Source: Alphaproteobacteria bacterium (GTDB lineage: Bacteria; Pseudomonadota; Alphaproteobacteria; GCA-2731375). From it: 24,354 nt of DNA. The notes below the pieces were generated by a model, which was not told where the DNA came from, ran no database searches, and saw only the letters and a program-made list of their open reading frames with translations. The stretch spans positions 1-24,354 of the forward strand of contig JANQKO010000304.1 in the NCBI GenBank assembly GCA_028281075.1, given 5' to 3'. Position numbers and translations under genes: made by a program. Shown here one piece after another: positions 14,768 through 22,197 of this stretch. Each line of letters begins with the position of its first letter. Position 1 is the first letter of the stretch.

Positions 14768-15312
14768 GTCCGCAGGCAGCTTTCGAGATGCGGCCGGAAG
14801 TGGTTCAGGTCGGGGGTCGCCGCGCCGACGACCTTGCCGCCCTCGTCCCAGCGCCGCACCCGAACGCCGTCGTCGGCATAGGGCTCGGCGGCGAACCCGG
14901 CGGCCTCGTCGGCGGTGAAGGGACCGCCCTGCAGTTCGAGGGTGCGCACCGACCCGGGCGACAGGCGGTCGAAATAGTCGGGCTCGGTCGCGGTCAGATA
15001 GCGTTTGGCGGCGACATGCCAGTAGACCGGCATGACGACATCGTCATCGAACCACTGCGCGAGATAGTCGCGCCCGCGGATCTCGTGCTTGGCGTCCTCG
15101 CCGCGCGCCAGCGCCGCCCATTCGTCCGGATTCAGCAGATGGCCGATGTCGTGTAGCAGCGCCGCGGCGACCAGCGCCGGCGAGGCGCCCTCGCGTTCGG
15201 CGAGCGTCGCGCACTGCAGGCCGTGCGCCAGTTGCGTCACCTGCTCGCGGGTGCCGTAGAGGCGTTTGCCGCCCCGCGCCATCACCTCGAAAATCCGCTC
15301 GATCGGATCCAT
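14764..15312 (-). CDS. PhnZ-like HD-domain mixed-valent di-iron oxygenase (phosphonate-associated HD protein)
   Basis: A 182-aa HD-fold protein of the phosphonate-operon-associated type (TIGR03276), related to PhnZ, which oxidatively cleaves the C-P bond of 2-amino-1-hydroxyethylphosphonate. By recalled alignment to PhnZ, all six iron ligands are present: H30 (QLAHGLQ), H54-D55 (ALLHDIGHL), H76 (AKHEIRG), H99 (VYWHVAAKRYL) and D156 (RRWDEGGK). Also conserved are Glu23 with a nearby Tyr19 at the active-site lid, and the YLTATE...LSPGSVRTLELQGGPF segment that contacts substrate. PhnZ works after the hydroxylase PhnY, but no Fe/2-oxoglutarate dioxygenase gene is in the window. It starts 23 bp after phnM and overlaps the DUF1045 gene by 4 bp. 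The substrate could be another 1-hydroxyphosphonate or a C-P lyase intermediate. Confidence 0.85.
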   Translation of the reverse strand: MDPIERIFEVMARGGKRLYGTREQVTQLAHGLQCATLAEREGASPALVAAALLHDIGHLLNPDEWAALARGEDAKHEIRGRDYLAQWFDDDVVMPVYWHVAAKRYLTATEPDYFDRLSPGSVRTLELQGGPFTADEAAGFAAEPYADDGVRVRRWDEGGKVVGAATPDLNHFRPHLESCLRT

Positions 15313-15335
15313 GACCTGCCCCTTGTCGTCGGTTG

Positions 15336-16478
15336 CTAAACCACCCGTTGGCCCTGCCGCCAGACCTGCCGCACCACCGGCACGCCGACGCGGTTGTCGA
15401 CCCGGACCATGTCGGCGCGCCTGCCGGCGGCGATCTCACCGCGGTCATCCAGCCCGACCATGCGGGCGGGGTTCCGGGCAACGCGATTGACGGCGTCCGG
15501 CAAGCTCATCTCCAGCCGTTCGTGCATGATGAAGGCGCTGTGCATCAGGCTTGCCGGCACGTAGTCCGAGGACAGCGCGTCGAGCAGGCCGCGCTCGGCC
15601 AGCTCCAGCGCCGCGACGTTGCCGGAATGCGAGCCGCCGCGGACCACGTTCGGCGCGCCGGCGATGGTGCCGAGCCGGCGGTCCCGGGCCGCCGACGCGG
15701 CCTCGACCGTGGTCGGGAACTCGGAGATCGTCGCCCCCATCTCGACCGCTTCGTCGATATGGCCGGGCGTCGTGTCGTCGTGGCTGGCCAGCACCAGGTC
15801 GCGTTCGCGGCAGACGGCGACGATGGCGTCGCGGTTGCGGTCGGCGTTGCGGGCCTGGCGTTCCTTGCGCTCGGCGATAAGGGCGGCGATACCGGCATCG
15901 TCGAGGCCGTGCTTGCCTTTGTAATAGACGGTCCAGTGCTCGATATTGCGGAACTGCCGCTGTCCGGGCGTGTGGTCCATGATCGAGGCGAGCCGGACCA
16001 GCGGATCGCCGTGAAACTCGTCGAACATCTCGGCCGCGTCATCGCCGCCGATCTCGCAGCGCAGATGGATCAGGTGGTCGGCGCGCAGGATGCCGTGCTT
16101 TTGGGCGTCGTGGATATGGCCGAGAATGTCGCGCAGCCGCTCGGCCAGGCCGTAGGCCTCGGACGTATCGCCGACCCGCAGGGCGTCGAACACCGTGGTG
16201 ATGCCGGCCGCGGCGACGTCCGTGTCATGCGCCATCAGCGCGGGCGTCACCGGCCAGCGCACCTTCGGCCGCGGCGTCAGGTGCTTCTCCAGGTTGTCGG
16301 TGTGCAGCTCGACCAGGCCGGGCAGCAGATAGTCGCCCTCGACATCCTGGCTGCCGGCGGCCGTGGTCGGGCCGCCGGCGACATCGGTAATCTCGCCGTC
16401 CCGCACCCGGACGCTGCCGTGCACGACCTCGTCGTCCAGCACGATCCGGGCATTGGAAAGGATCAGGTCGTTGCTCAT
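15336..16478 (-). CDS. phnM: Alpha-D-ribose 1-methylphosphonate 5-triphosphate diphosphatase PhnM
   Basis: A 380-aa amidohydrolase-superfamily enzyme (E. coli PhnM 378 aa). It releases pyrophosphate from the ribose-phosphonate triphosphate made by PhnGHIL, giving the substrate of PhnJ. Metal-site motifs are clear: E57-L-H59-T-D-N-L-E64-K-H66 after the LLPGLVE strand, then LIHLRCEIG, LASHDDTTPGHI, and a late SSDYVPASLM with the conserved Asp, followed by ARMVGLDDRGEIAAGRRADMVRVD. The start overlaps the phnL stop by 4 bp. A 23-bp gap to the HD gene is the largest gap in the operon, so this is the boundary between the conserved core and the accessory genes. Confidence 0.95.
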   Translation of the reverse strand: MSNDLILSNARIVLDDEVVHGSVRVRDGEITDVAGGPTTAAGSQDVEGDYLLPGLVELHTDNLEKHLTPRPKVRWPVTPALMAHDTDVAAAGITTVFDALRVGDTSEAYGLAERLRDILGHIHDAQKHGILRADHLIHLRCEIGGDDAAEMFDEFHGDPLVRLASIMDHTPGQRQFRNIEHWTVYYKGKHGLDDAGIAALIAERKERQARNADRNRDAIVAVCRERDLVLASHDDTTPGHIDEAVEMGATISEFPTTVEAASAARDRRLGTIAGAPNVVRGGSHSGNVAALELAERGLLDALSSDYVPASLMHSAFIMHERLEMSLPDAVNRVARNPARMVGLDDRGEIAAGRRADMVRVDNRVGVPVVRQVWRQGQRVV

Positions 16479-17185
16479 GCGGCCTCTCGGTACGCGGCGA
16501 CGTCGAAGCCGCCCGTCGCCACCCGGTCGCGGACATCGGCGTCGTGGAAGATGCCGACGACGGCCACCTGCCGGGCGCGGGCGTCGTTGATCAGCTCGAC
16601 CACCGCGTCGCGGTTGGCGGCGTCGAGCGAGGCCGTCGGCTCGTCAAGCAGCAGGACGGGATAGTCGGCGACGAAGCTGCGGGCGATGTTCACCCGCTGC
16701 TGCTCGCCGCCCGAGAAGGTCGCCGGCGGCAACCGCCACAGCCGCTCCGGCACGTTCAGCCGGGCCAGCAGCTCGGCCGCGCGGTCGCGGGCGCGGCCGG
16801 CATCGACCGCCCGCACCAGCAGCGGCTCCATCACCAGGTCGATGGTCGGGATGCGCGGGATCACGTGCAGGAACTGGCTGACATAGCCCATGGTGCGGCG
16901 GCGGATCTCCAGCACGGTCCGCGGCTCGGCGCCGGTGACCGGCACCAGCGCGCCGTCATGGCGGACCAGCACCTGGCCGGCGCGCGGCAGGTAGTTGCCG
17001 TAGATGCAGCGCAGCAGGCTCGACTTGCCGGCGCCCGACGGGCCCGACAGCACCACGCACTCGCCGCCATGTACGGTGAGGTCCACGTCGTTGAACACCG
17101 GCAGCTCGAGGCCGTCCTGCAGATGCAGCGTAAAGGACTTCCGCAGGCCTTCGATGACCAGAAGCGGTTCGGATTGTGTCGACAT
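16475..17185 (-). CDS. phnL: C-P lyase complex ABC-type ATPase PhnL
   Basis: A 236-aa ABC-family nucleotide-binding protein without a membrane partner (E. coli PhnL 226 aa), part of the C-P lyase machinery. Walker A is GPSGAGKS (48-55), the signature is FSGGEQQRVNIARSF, Walker B is VLLLDEPTASLD, and the H-loop is in VVGIFHDADVRDRVA. PhnL is needed with PhnG, H and I for the ribosyl-phosphonate transfer reaction. It starts 5 bp after phnK and overlaps phnM by 4 bp. Confidence 0.95.
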   Translation of the reverse strand: MSTQSEPLLVIEGLRKSFTLHLQDGLELPVFNDVDLTVHGGECVVLSGPSGAGKSSLLRCIYGNYLPRAGQVLVRHDGALVPVTGAEPRTVLEIRRRTMGYVSQFLHVIPRIPTIDLVMEPLLVRAVDAGRARDRAAELLARLNVPERLWRLPPATFSGGEQQRVNIARSFVADYPVLLLDEPTASLDAANRDAVVELINDARARQVAVVGIFHDADVRDRVATGGFDVAAYREAA

Positions 17186-17190
17186 GAGGT

Positions 17191-17967
17191 TCAGACCGAG
17201 ACGATGGAGGAGACGAGGAGTTGGGTATAGGGGTGCTGGGGATCGTCCAGGACCTGGTCGGTCAGGCCCTGTTCGACCACGCGGCCGCGCTGCATGACCA
17301 TCAGGCGGTGCGAGAGCAGGCGGACCACGCCGAGGTCGTGGGTGACGATCACGCAGGCGACGCCCAGCTCGCGTACCAGCCCGCGCAGCAGGTCGAGCAG
17401 GCGGGCCTGCACGGAGACGTCGAGGCCGCCGGTCGGCTCGTCCATGAAGACCAGACGCGGCTTGGTGACCAGGTTGCGGGCGATCTGCAGCCGCTGCTGC
17501 ATGCCGCCGGAGAAGGTCGACGGCAGGTCGTCGATGCGGCCGTCCTCCATCTCGACCCGGTCCAGCCAGTCGATCACGTCGCGCCGGATGTTGCCGTAGT
17601 GCCGGGCGCCGACCGCCATCAGCCGCTCACCGACATTGCCGCCCGCCGACAGGTTCATGCGCAGGCCATCGCGCGGATTCTGGTGCACGAAGCCCCAGTC
17701 GGTGCGCATCAGCATGCGCCGCGCCGGCTCGGACATGGTCGCGAGGTCGGCCATGCCGTCGACACGGGTGTCGTACTCGACCCGGCCGGCCGTCAGCTCC
17801 AGGTTCGCCGACAGGCAGTTCAGCAGCGTCGTCTTGCCGGAGCCGGACTCGCCGACGATGCCCAGGATCTCGCCGGGCCAGAGCTCGAAGCTGACGTCCC
17901 GGCAGCCGATCCGGTCGCCGTAGGACTTGCCGACACCGGTGGCGCGCAGCAGGGACTGTCCGCTCAT
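17191..17967 (-). CDS. phnK: C-P lyase complex ABC-type ATPase PhnK
   Basis: A 258-aa ABC ATPase (E. coli PhnK 252 aa) known to bind the PhnGHIJ core through PhnJ. Walker A is GESGSGKT (39-46), the family segment WGFVHQNPRDGLRMNLSAGGNVGERLM follows, the signature is FSGGMQQRLQIARNL, Walker B is LVFMDEPTGGLD, and the H-loop is IVTHDLGVVRLL. Its start overlaps the phnJ stop by 4 bp, and the coupling suits proteins that assemble together. It is distinguished from ordinary importer ATPases by operon position and by the RMNLSAGGNVGERLM region. Confidence 0.95.
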   Translation of the reverse strand: MSGQSLLRATGVGKSYGDRIGCRDVSFELWPGEILGIVGESGSGKTTLLNCLSANLELTAGRVEYDTRVDGMADLATMSEPARRMLMRTDWGFVHQNPRDGLRMNLSAGGNVGERLMAVGARHYGNIRRDVIDWLDRVEMEDGRIDDLPSTFSGGMQQRLQIARNLVTKPRLVFMDEPTGGLDVSVQARLLDLLRGLVRELGVACVIVTHDLGVVRLLSHRLMVMQRGRVVEQGLTDQVLDDPQHPYTQLLVSSIVSV

Positions 17968-18887
17968 GCCGCGTCTCCCCGTGCCCGGCCGGCGGCCCTG
18001 GCCTGGCGTTCGGCGCAGTATTCTGTGTCGGAGCAGCAGAACATCCGGCCGCCCTTGTCGTCCAGCACCACCTCGTCGAGGAAGGTGTCGGTCGCGCCGC
18101 AGAGCGCGCAGGGCTGGTTCCAGGTCTCGACGTCGAAGGGATAGTCGTCGAAATCGAGGCTCTTGACCGGCGTATGGGGCGGGATCGCGTAGATGCGTTT
18201 CTCGCGCCCGGCGCCGAAAAGCTGCAGCGCCGGATTCCGGTCCATTTTCGGGTTGTCGAACTTCGGGATCGGGCTGGGCGACATCACGTAGCGGCCGTTG
18301 ACCAGGACCGGATAGTTGTAGCCCTTGGCGATGCGGCCGAACTTGGCGATGTCCTCGTACAGGCTGACCTGCATGGTGCCGTATTCCTCGAGCGCGTGCA
18401 TCTTGCGGGTCTCGGTCTCGCGCGGCTCGATCCAGCGCAGCGGCTCGGGGATCGGCACCTGGTAGACCAGGATCTGGCCCTCGGCGAGCGGCGTCTCGGG
18501 CACCCGGTGCCGGGTCTGCACGATCGTCGCCTCCTTCGTCCGCTCGGTGGTGTCGACGCCGGCGGTCTTGGCGAAGAAGCGGCGGATGTTGACGGCGTTC
18601 GTGGTGTCGTCGGCGCCCTGGTCGATCACTTTCAGCACGTCGTCCGGCCCGATCACGCTCGCCGTCACCTGGATGCCGCCGGTGCCCCAGCCGTAGGGCA
18701 GCGGCATCTCGCGACTGCCGAACGGCACCTGATAGCCGGGGATCGCCACGGCCTTCAGGATCGCGCGGCGGATCATCCGCTTGGTCTGTTCGTCAAGGAA
18801 GGCGAAGTTATAGCCGTCGATTGTTGCAGTTCGGTGTTGCTCGTCGTCGCCGGCCGGCGCCGACTCGTCGGTCGCTGACATGGTCAT
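17964..18887 (-). CDS. phnJ: Carbon-phosphorus lyase PhnJ (radical SAM-type C-P bond cleavage)
   Basis: A 307-aa catalytic subunit (E. coli PhnJ 281 aa). It converts ribose 1-alkylphosphonate 5-phosphate to 5-phosphoribosyl 1,2-cyclic phosphate plus the alkane, using a [4Fe-4S] cluster and SAM. The cluster/catalytic cysteines C260, C263, C285 and C291 fit the PhnJ spacing C-x2-C-x21-C-x5-C. G51 in AIPGYQVPFGSRE matches the glycyl-radical position of E. coli (Gly32), and both sets are offset by 19 residues. There is also a second adjacent cysteine, C284. I chose the ATG at 18887, which overlaps the phnI stop by 4 bp and has AGGAGG 8 nt upstream. The ATG at 18881 would remove two residues. The N-terminus is about 19 residues longer than E. 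coli's, and acidic. Confidence 0.96.
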   Translation of the reverse strand: MTMSATDESAPAGDDEQHRTATIDGYNFAFLDEQTKRMIRRAILKAVAIPGYQVPFGSREMPLPYGWGTGGIQVTASVIGPDDVLKVIDQGADDTTNAVNIRRFFAKTAGVDTTERTKEATIVQTRHRVPETPLAEGQILVYQVPIPEPLRWIEPRETETRKMHALEEYGTMQVSLYEDIAKFGRIAKGYNYPVLVNGRYVMSPSPIPKFDNPKMDRNPALQLFGAGREKRIYAIPPHTPVKSLDFDDYPFDVETWNQPCALCGATDTFLDEVVLDDKGGRMFCCSDTEYCAERQARAAGRARGDAA

Positions 18888-19981
18888 TCCGCCGCCTCCT
18901 GATGTGCCCCGCGGTTGCGTTCGATCTGCTCGCGTATGCGCCGGATGATCACCAGCTCGGACTGGAAGTCGATATAGTGCGGCAGCTTCAGGTGCTGCAC
19001 GAAGCCCGAGGCCTCGACGTTGTCGGCGTGGTACAGCACGAATTCCTGGTCCTGGACCGGCGCGTTCACGTCCTCGCCCAGCTCGCTCGCCCTGAGCGAC
19101 CGGTCGACCAGCGACATGGCCATGGCCTTGCGCTCGCAATAGCCGAAGGTCAGGCCGTAGCCGCGGGTGAATTGCGGCGGCTGCGTCGCCGAGCCCTGGA
19201 ACTGGTTGATCATCTGGCATTCGGTGACCGTGATCTCGGCGACCTCGATGGCGAAGCCGAGCTCCTCGGGCACGAACTCGACCGCGACCTCGCCGACGCG
19301 GATCTCGCCGGCGAAGGGGTGCGTGTTGCCGAAGCCGCGCTGATTCGAATAGCCCAGCGCCAGCAGGAAGCCCTCGTCGCCGCGGGCCAGCGCCTGCAGG
19401 CGGGCGTCGCGGCCGGCCGGAAACTGGATCGAGTCCCGTGTCAGGTCGGCGACGGGTTCGTCGTCCGCCGGCAGTTCCGCCTCCATCATGCCGTCGCGGT
19501 CCAGCAGCTCGACGACGCGCGGCATCTCGTTGTCGATCACGTGATCGCTCAGCTCGCCCTCCGGCCGCTCGCCGTCGGCGGCCAGCGTGAAGTCCAGCAG
19601 CCGGTGCGTGTAGTCGAAGCTGGCGCCCAGGATCTGGCCGCCGGGCAGGTCCTTGTAGGTGGCGGAGATGCGCCGCCGGATCGCCATCCGGCCGGTGTCG
19701 ATCGGCTCGGACGCGCCGAACCGCGGCAGCGTGGTGCGATAGGCGCGCAGCAGGAAGACCGCCTCGATCAGATCGCCGCGGGCCTGCTTGACGGCGAGCG
19801 CGGCCAGCTCGCGATCGTAGAGCGAGCCTTCGGTCATGACCCGGTCGACGGCGAGCGACAATTGCCCGTCGATCTGCTGCAGCGTCACCTCGTTGACATG
19901 GCGGTCGCCGCGGCGCTCGTCCGCCAGCAGCCGCTGGGAGTTCTCGATGGCCTTCTCACCGCCTTTGACTGCGACATACAT
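18884..19981 (-). CDS. phnI: C-P lyase core subunit PhnI (purine ribonucleoside triphosphate phosphonylase component)
   Basis: A 365-aa core subunit (E. coli PhnI 354 aa). It begins MYVAVKGGEKAIENSQRLLA, the family's near-invariant N-terminus. Other conserved stretches are TEGSLYDRELAALAVKQARGD, EAVFLLRAYRTTLPRF, RRISATYKDLPGGQILGASFDYTHRLLDF, GYSNQRGFGNTHPFAGEIRVG and the C-terminal LYHADNVEASGFVQHLKLPHYIDFQSEL. With PhnG, H and L it displaces adenine from ATP and attaches the phosphonate to ribose. GGAG 8 nt upstream supports the ATG. There are 4 bp between the phnH stop and this start. Confidence 0.96.
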   Translation of the reverse strand: MYVAVKGGEKAIENSQRLLADERRGDRHVNEVTLQQIDGQLSLAVDRVMTEGSLYDRELAALAVKQARGDLIEAVFLLRAYRTTLPRFGASEPIDTGRMAIRRRISATYKDLPGGQILGASFDYTHRLLDFTLAADGERPEGELSDHVIDNEMPRVVELLDRDGMMEAELPADDEPVADLTRDSIQFPAGRDARLQALARGDEGFLLALGYSNQRGFGNTHPFAGEIRVGEVAVEFVPEELGFAIEVAEITVTECQMINQFQGSATQPPQFTRGYGLTFGYCERKAMAMSLVDRSLRASELGEDVNAPVQDQEFVLYHADNVEASGFVQHLKLPHYIDFQSELVIIRRIREQIERNRGAHQEAAE

Positions 19982-19985
19982 GGGC

Positions 19986-20582
19986 TCAGCTCCTCACGGT
20001 CGTTGTGCGCGGCAGGCAGCAGAGCCGCCGGTCCGCCGTAATGACGAGATCGACGCCGCGCGGAAACAGCGCGTTGTTCCGCCGCCAGGCCATGGCGAAG
20101 TCGGCCGGCAGGCCGTCGATGCCGATCCGCGCCGTTTGCGCGATGCCGGGGCCGGCGAGCGACCAGCCGCCGTCCGGCCGCAGTCCGCCGGCCTGGAACA
20201 GCAGCGTCGTCGAGGTATCGGGATACTCGTCGCTGCCCTGCGCGAACGGCGGCAGCGCCGGCAGCGCGCCGGCGATCACCGCGAAGCGGGCCTCGGCCGG
20301 ATCGTCGGCGATCGGGCAGCCGCAATGGAAGCGCAGGAAATCGGCCGCCGGCGCGGCCGCCGCATCGAGCCAGACGGGGGTGTCGAAATCGGCCAGCGCG
20401 AGGCAGACCGCCGCCGTCGCGGCATTCAGCGGCGCCGGCGGTTCGAGCGCGATGTCGATCTCGGCGATCGCGCCGGGCCGTGCCATGGCCGCGAGCACGC
20501 CGCGAAAGACCGACTGGGCGTCGAGCACGGGGTCGGCGAAGCCGGGCGCGATCCGGGACGCATCGAGGGGCTGGGTCGGCAT
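19986..20582 (-). CDS. phnH: C-P lyase core subunit PhnH
   Basis: A 198-aa core subunit (E. coli PhnH 194 aa). It reads DPVLDAQSVFRGVLAAMARPG near the N-terminus, the PhnH hallmark of an aromatic-x-x-(I/L)-M-x-RPG type. Later come CLALADFDTPVWLD, a mid-protein FLRFHCGCPIADDP, and a C-terminal WRRNNALFPRGVDLVITADRRLCCLPRTT. PhnH is a structural part of the PhnGHIJ complex and resembles PLP-transferase folds without PLP. It begins 2 bp after phnG, with GGGGAG about 12 nt upstream. Confidence 0.95.
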   Translation of the reverse strand: MPTQPLDASRIAPGFADPVLDAQSVFRGVLAAMARPGAIAEIDIALEPPAPLNAATAAVCLALADFDTPVWLDAAAAPAADFLRFHCGCPIADDPAEARFAVIAGALPALPPFAQGSDEYPDTSTTLLFQAGGLRPDGGWSLAGPGIAQTARIGIDGLPADFAMAWRRNNALFPRGVDLVITADRRLCCLPRTTTVRS

Positions 20583-20584
20583 GG

Positions 20585-21040
20585 CTAGTCGTCTCCCCGG
20601 ACCACGGTGAAGAAGTCGACCTTGGTGGCGCCGGCCTTGACGGCGGCGGCCTCCCGGGCGTCGTCATGCATCTTGCTCAAGGGCTCGATGATGCCGTCGC
20701 GCACGTCCTCGCGGCAGTCCGGGTCCTGCATCAGGGCGTCGACGACGGCCGACAGCTCGGCATGGCGCTTGTGGCGCCCGCTGACATAGCCGTGGCCGGT
20801 CATGCCGTTCTCGAGCCGGACGGAGCAGCGCGTCACCGTCATCTCGCCCAGATTGAAACGGACGCCGGTGCCGCCGGCGCGGCCGCGCACCATGACCATG
20901 CCGACCTCGGGCCGCCGCAGGGTCCGCCAGCCCGGCTTCTGCGGCAGGTTGTCCCAGAGAACCTCCAGGTCCTTCGGCTTCGCCTTGGCCAGAACGGACA
21001 TCCAGCGCTGCCTGTGCCGCTGCTCCATCGTAACGCTCAT
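20585..21040 (-). CDS. phnG: C-P lyase core subunit PhnG
   Basis: A 151-aa core subunit (E. coli PhnG 150 aa). It has RHRQRWMSVLAKAKP close to the N-terminus, matching the family's RQxWMSVLA element, then PEVGMVMVRGRAGGTGVRFNLGEMTVTRCSVRL and HGYVSGRHKRHAELSAVVDAL, and a C-terminal KVDFFTVVRGDD. I chose the ATG at 21040 (MSVTMEQRH). A longer in-frame start at 21121 would translate the 18-bp promoter repeats using TTA codons that are rare here, and it has no ribosome-binding site. The ATG at 21028 is also possible. It is the first gene of the operon and divergent from phnF. Confidence 0.93.
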   Translation of the reverse strand: MSVTMEQRHRQRWMSVLAKAKPKDLEVLWDNLPQKPGWRTLRRPEVGMVMVRGRAGGTGVRFNLGEMTVTRCSVRLENGMTGHGYVSGRHKRHAELSAVVDALMQDPDCREDVRDGIIEPLSKMHDDAREAAAVKAGATKVDFFTVVRGDD

Positions 21041-21061
21041 CGTCGCTCGCACCTCGTGGCT

Positions 21062-21115
21062 CAATTCACCTGTCTGGACCAATTCACGTAACTGGATCAA
21101 TTCATCTAAACGTAT
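21062..21115. repeat. Three 18-bp direct repeats upstream of phnG
   Basis: CAATTCA recurs at 21062, 21080 and 21098, exactly 18 bp apart. The first two units also share CTGGA (21074-21078 and 21092-21096). An inverted copy TGAATTG is at 21127-21133. The repeats lie between the probable operator and the phnG start, that is in the phnG promoter or leader. They could bind a second regulator. Confidence 0.75.
21072..21079. promoter_or_regulatory. Possible second, weaker HutC-type operator half
   Basis: GTCTGGAC matches the HutC-family consensus GTMTAKAC at 7 of 8 positions and starts 40 bp from the better site at 21112. It also falls within the 18-bp repeats, so it may be fortuitous. Confidence 0.35.
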
Positions 21116-21121
21116 AGACAT
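21110..21121. promoter_or_regulatory. PhnF operator candidate
   Basis: ACGTATAGACAT agrees at every position with the published HutC-subfamily operator form nyGTMTAKACny. It overlaps the likely -35 box of phnF and, read on the other strand, a TATACG sequence that could be the -10 of phnG. PhnF bound here would therefore repress both directions. The assignment rests on consensus match and location. Confidence 0.65.
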
Positions 21122-21143
21122 CCATATGAATTGGCCGTAGGAT
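21115..21143 (+). promoter_or_regulatory. Probable phnF promoter
   Basis: TAGACA (21115-21120, 5 of 6 to the -35 consensus), 17 bp, then TAGGAT (21138-21143, 4 of 6 to the -10 consensus). The -35 lies inside the PhnF operator candidate, which fits autorepression. The leader would be about 65 nt. Confidence 0.5.
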
Positions 21144-21213
21144 ATCCATGAGGAGAAATTCGTAAAGTGATTTCTTGTGAAGTTTCGATGACAGGCGGGG
21201 GCCGAGGACTGGC

Positions 21214-21936
21214 ATGAACCTGGATCGCGGCAGCGGCGTCGCCTTGTGGCGGCAGATCGAGCATGTGCTGACGCAGGAGATCGCCGACGGCGTGTTCGCG
21301 CCGGGCAGCCGGCTGCCGACCGAGCCGAAACTGTCGAGCCGGTTCGGCGTCAACCGGCACACCCTGCGGCAGGCGCTGCTGGCGCTGGCCGACCGCGGCC
21401 TGATCCGCATCGAGCAGGGCCGCGGCACCTTCGTGCGCGAGGACGTGGTCGACTATGCCGTGGGGCCCCGAACGCGGTTCTCGGAAATCGTCGGCCGGCA
21501 GGACCGGACGCCCGGCGGCGAACTGATCGCGATCGTCGAGGTACCGGCGGACGCGACCGTCGCCAAGGCGCTGGGCATCCGCAAGGGCGCGCCCTGCATC
21601 CGCATCGATTCGAAGGGCAAGGCCGACGGCCAGATCCTGACGGTCGGTTCGCACTATATCTCGACCGAACGCCTGCCCGGGATCGGCGATGCCTATCGCG
21701 AGACCCGGTCGATGACCAAGGCGCTGCGGCAATGCGGCATCGCCGACTATTCGCGAAAGACCACCCGCGTCACCGCCCGGATGCCGAGCGCCGACGACGC
21801 CGCGCATCTGAAGCAGCCCCCGAACCGGCCGGTGCTGGTGGCGGAATGGGTCAATATCGACCGCGACGGCATGCCGGTCGAATACGGCATCACCCGGTTC
21901 GCCTCGGACCGCGTGCAGATCGTCTTCGAGACCTGA
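21214..21936 (+). CDS. phnF: GntR/HutC-family phosphonate regulator PhnF
   Basis: A 240-aa cytosolic repressor. The N-terminal winged helix-turn-helix (about 10-75) reads ALWRQIEHVLTQEIADGVFA, LPTEPKLSSRFGVNRHTLRQ and ALLALADRGLIRIEQGRGTFV, typical of GntR. The rest is a UTRA ligand-binding domain (about 90-235) with the SHYISTERLPGI motif and a C-terminal EYGITRFASDRVQIVFET, typical of PhnF/HutC. The ATG has GAGG 6 nt upstream. It is divergent from phnG with 173 bp between, containing a consensus-matching operator, so it very likely represses the phn operon and itself. The effector may be a phosphonate or a phosphate-related metabolite and cannot be read from the sequence. Confidence 0.92.
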   Translation: MNLDRGSGVALWRQIEHVLTQEIADGVFAPGSRLPTEPKLSSRFGVNRHTLRQALLALADRGLIRIEQGRGTFVREDVVDYAVGPRTRFSEIVGRQDRTPGGELIAIVEVPADATVAKALGIRKGAPCIRIDSKGKADGQILTVGSHYISTERLPGIGDAYRETRSMTKALRQCGIADYSRKTTRVTARMPSADDAAHLKQPPNRPVLVAEWVNIDRDGMPVEYGITRFASDRVQIVFET

Positions 21937-21950
21937 AAAGAAGACGGGAT

Positions 21951-22053
21951 CACCACGAAGCCGCAAAGATACAAAGAATCAAGAGCATTGGATGGCGTGA
22001 AGGTAATCGGGGCTAAAGTCCGGTGAGCTCACCGCCAAGACGCCAAGGCACCA
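21951..22053. repeat. Intergenic repeat segment between phnF and amtB
   Basis: 21951-21979 (CACCACGAAGCCGCAAAGAT and on) resembles the CACGAAG/CACAAAG-type low-complexity repeats found between genes in many proteobacteria. 22030-22053 is a 24-bp exact copy of 13885-13908 (starting CACCGCCAAGACGCC). The rest of the 261-bp gap contains no coding-looking ORF. Confidence 0.7.
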
Positions 22054-22155
22054 GGATGACACGGCCGCTCCCCACCCTTTGCGTGAAGCGGCCCGGCCGG
22101 TGTAGGTTGCGGCGCGTTCCGCGCCCGCGAGAACACCCGCGGCCGTTTTGGCCGA

Positions 22156-22171
22156 TGGCATAAGATGAGCT
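22156..22171 (+). promoter_or_regulatory. Possible sigma54 promoter of amtB
   Basis: TGGCATAAGATGAGCT keeps the GG and GC dinucleotides at the -24/-12 spacing and the TGGCA of the consensus, but lacks the TT before GC. The predicted start (about 22182) would fall at the ribosome-binding site, leaving a very short leader. An NtrC site was not found. Plausible because amtB is usually NtrC-regulated. Confidence 0.35.
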
Positions 22172-22197
22172 GTACGATCTGGGGGAGGTCACGCCAC

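Noticed and set aside
21041..21121. In-frame upstream extension of phnG starting MSIRLDELIQ
   Set aside because: It would translate the 18-bp repeats with TTA codons unusual here, has no ribosome-binding site, and makes PhnG longer than its family.
21062..21133. Pho box upstream of phnG
   Set aside because: No CTGTCAT-like units with 11-bp phasing; the repeats are CAATTCA at 18 bp.
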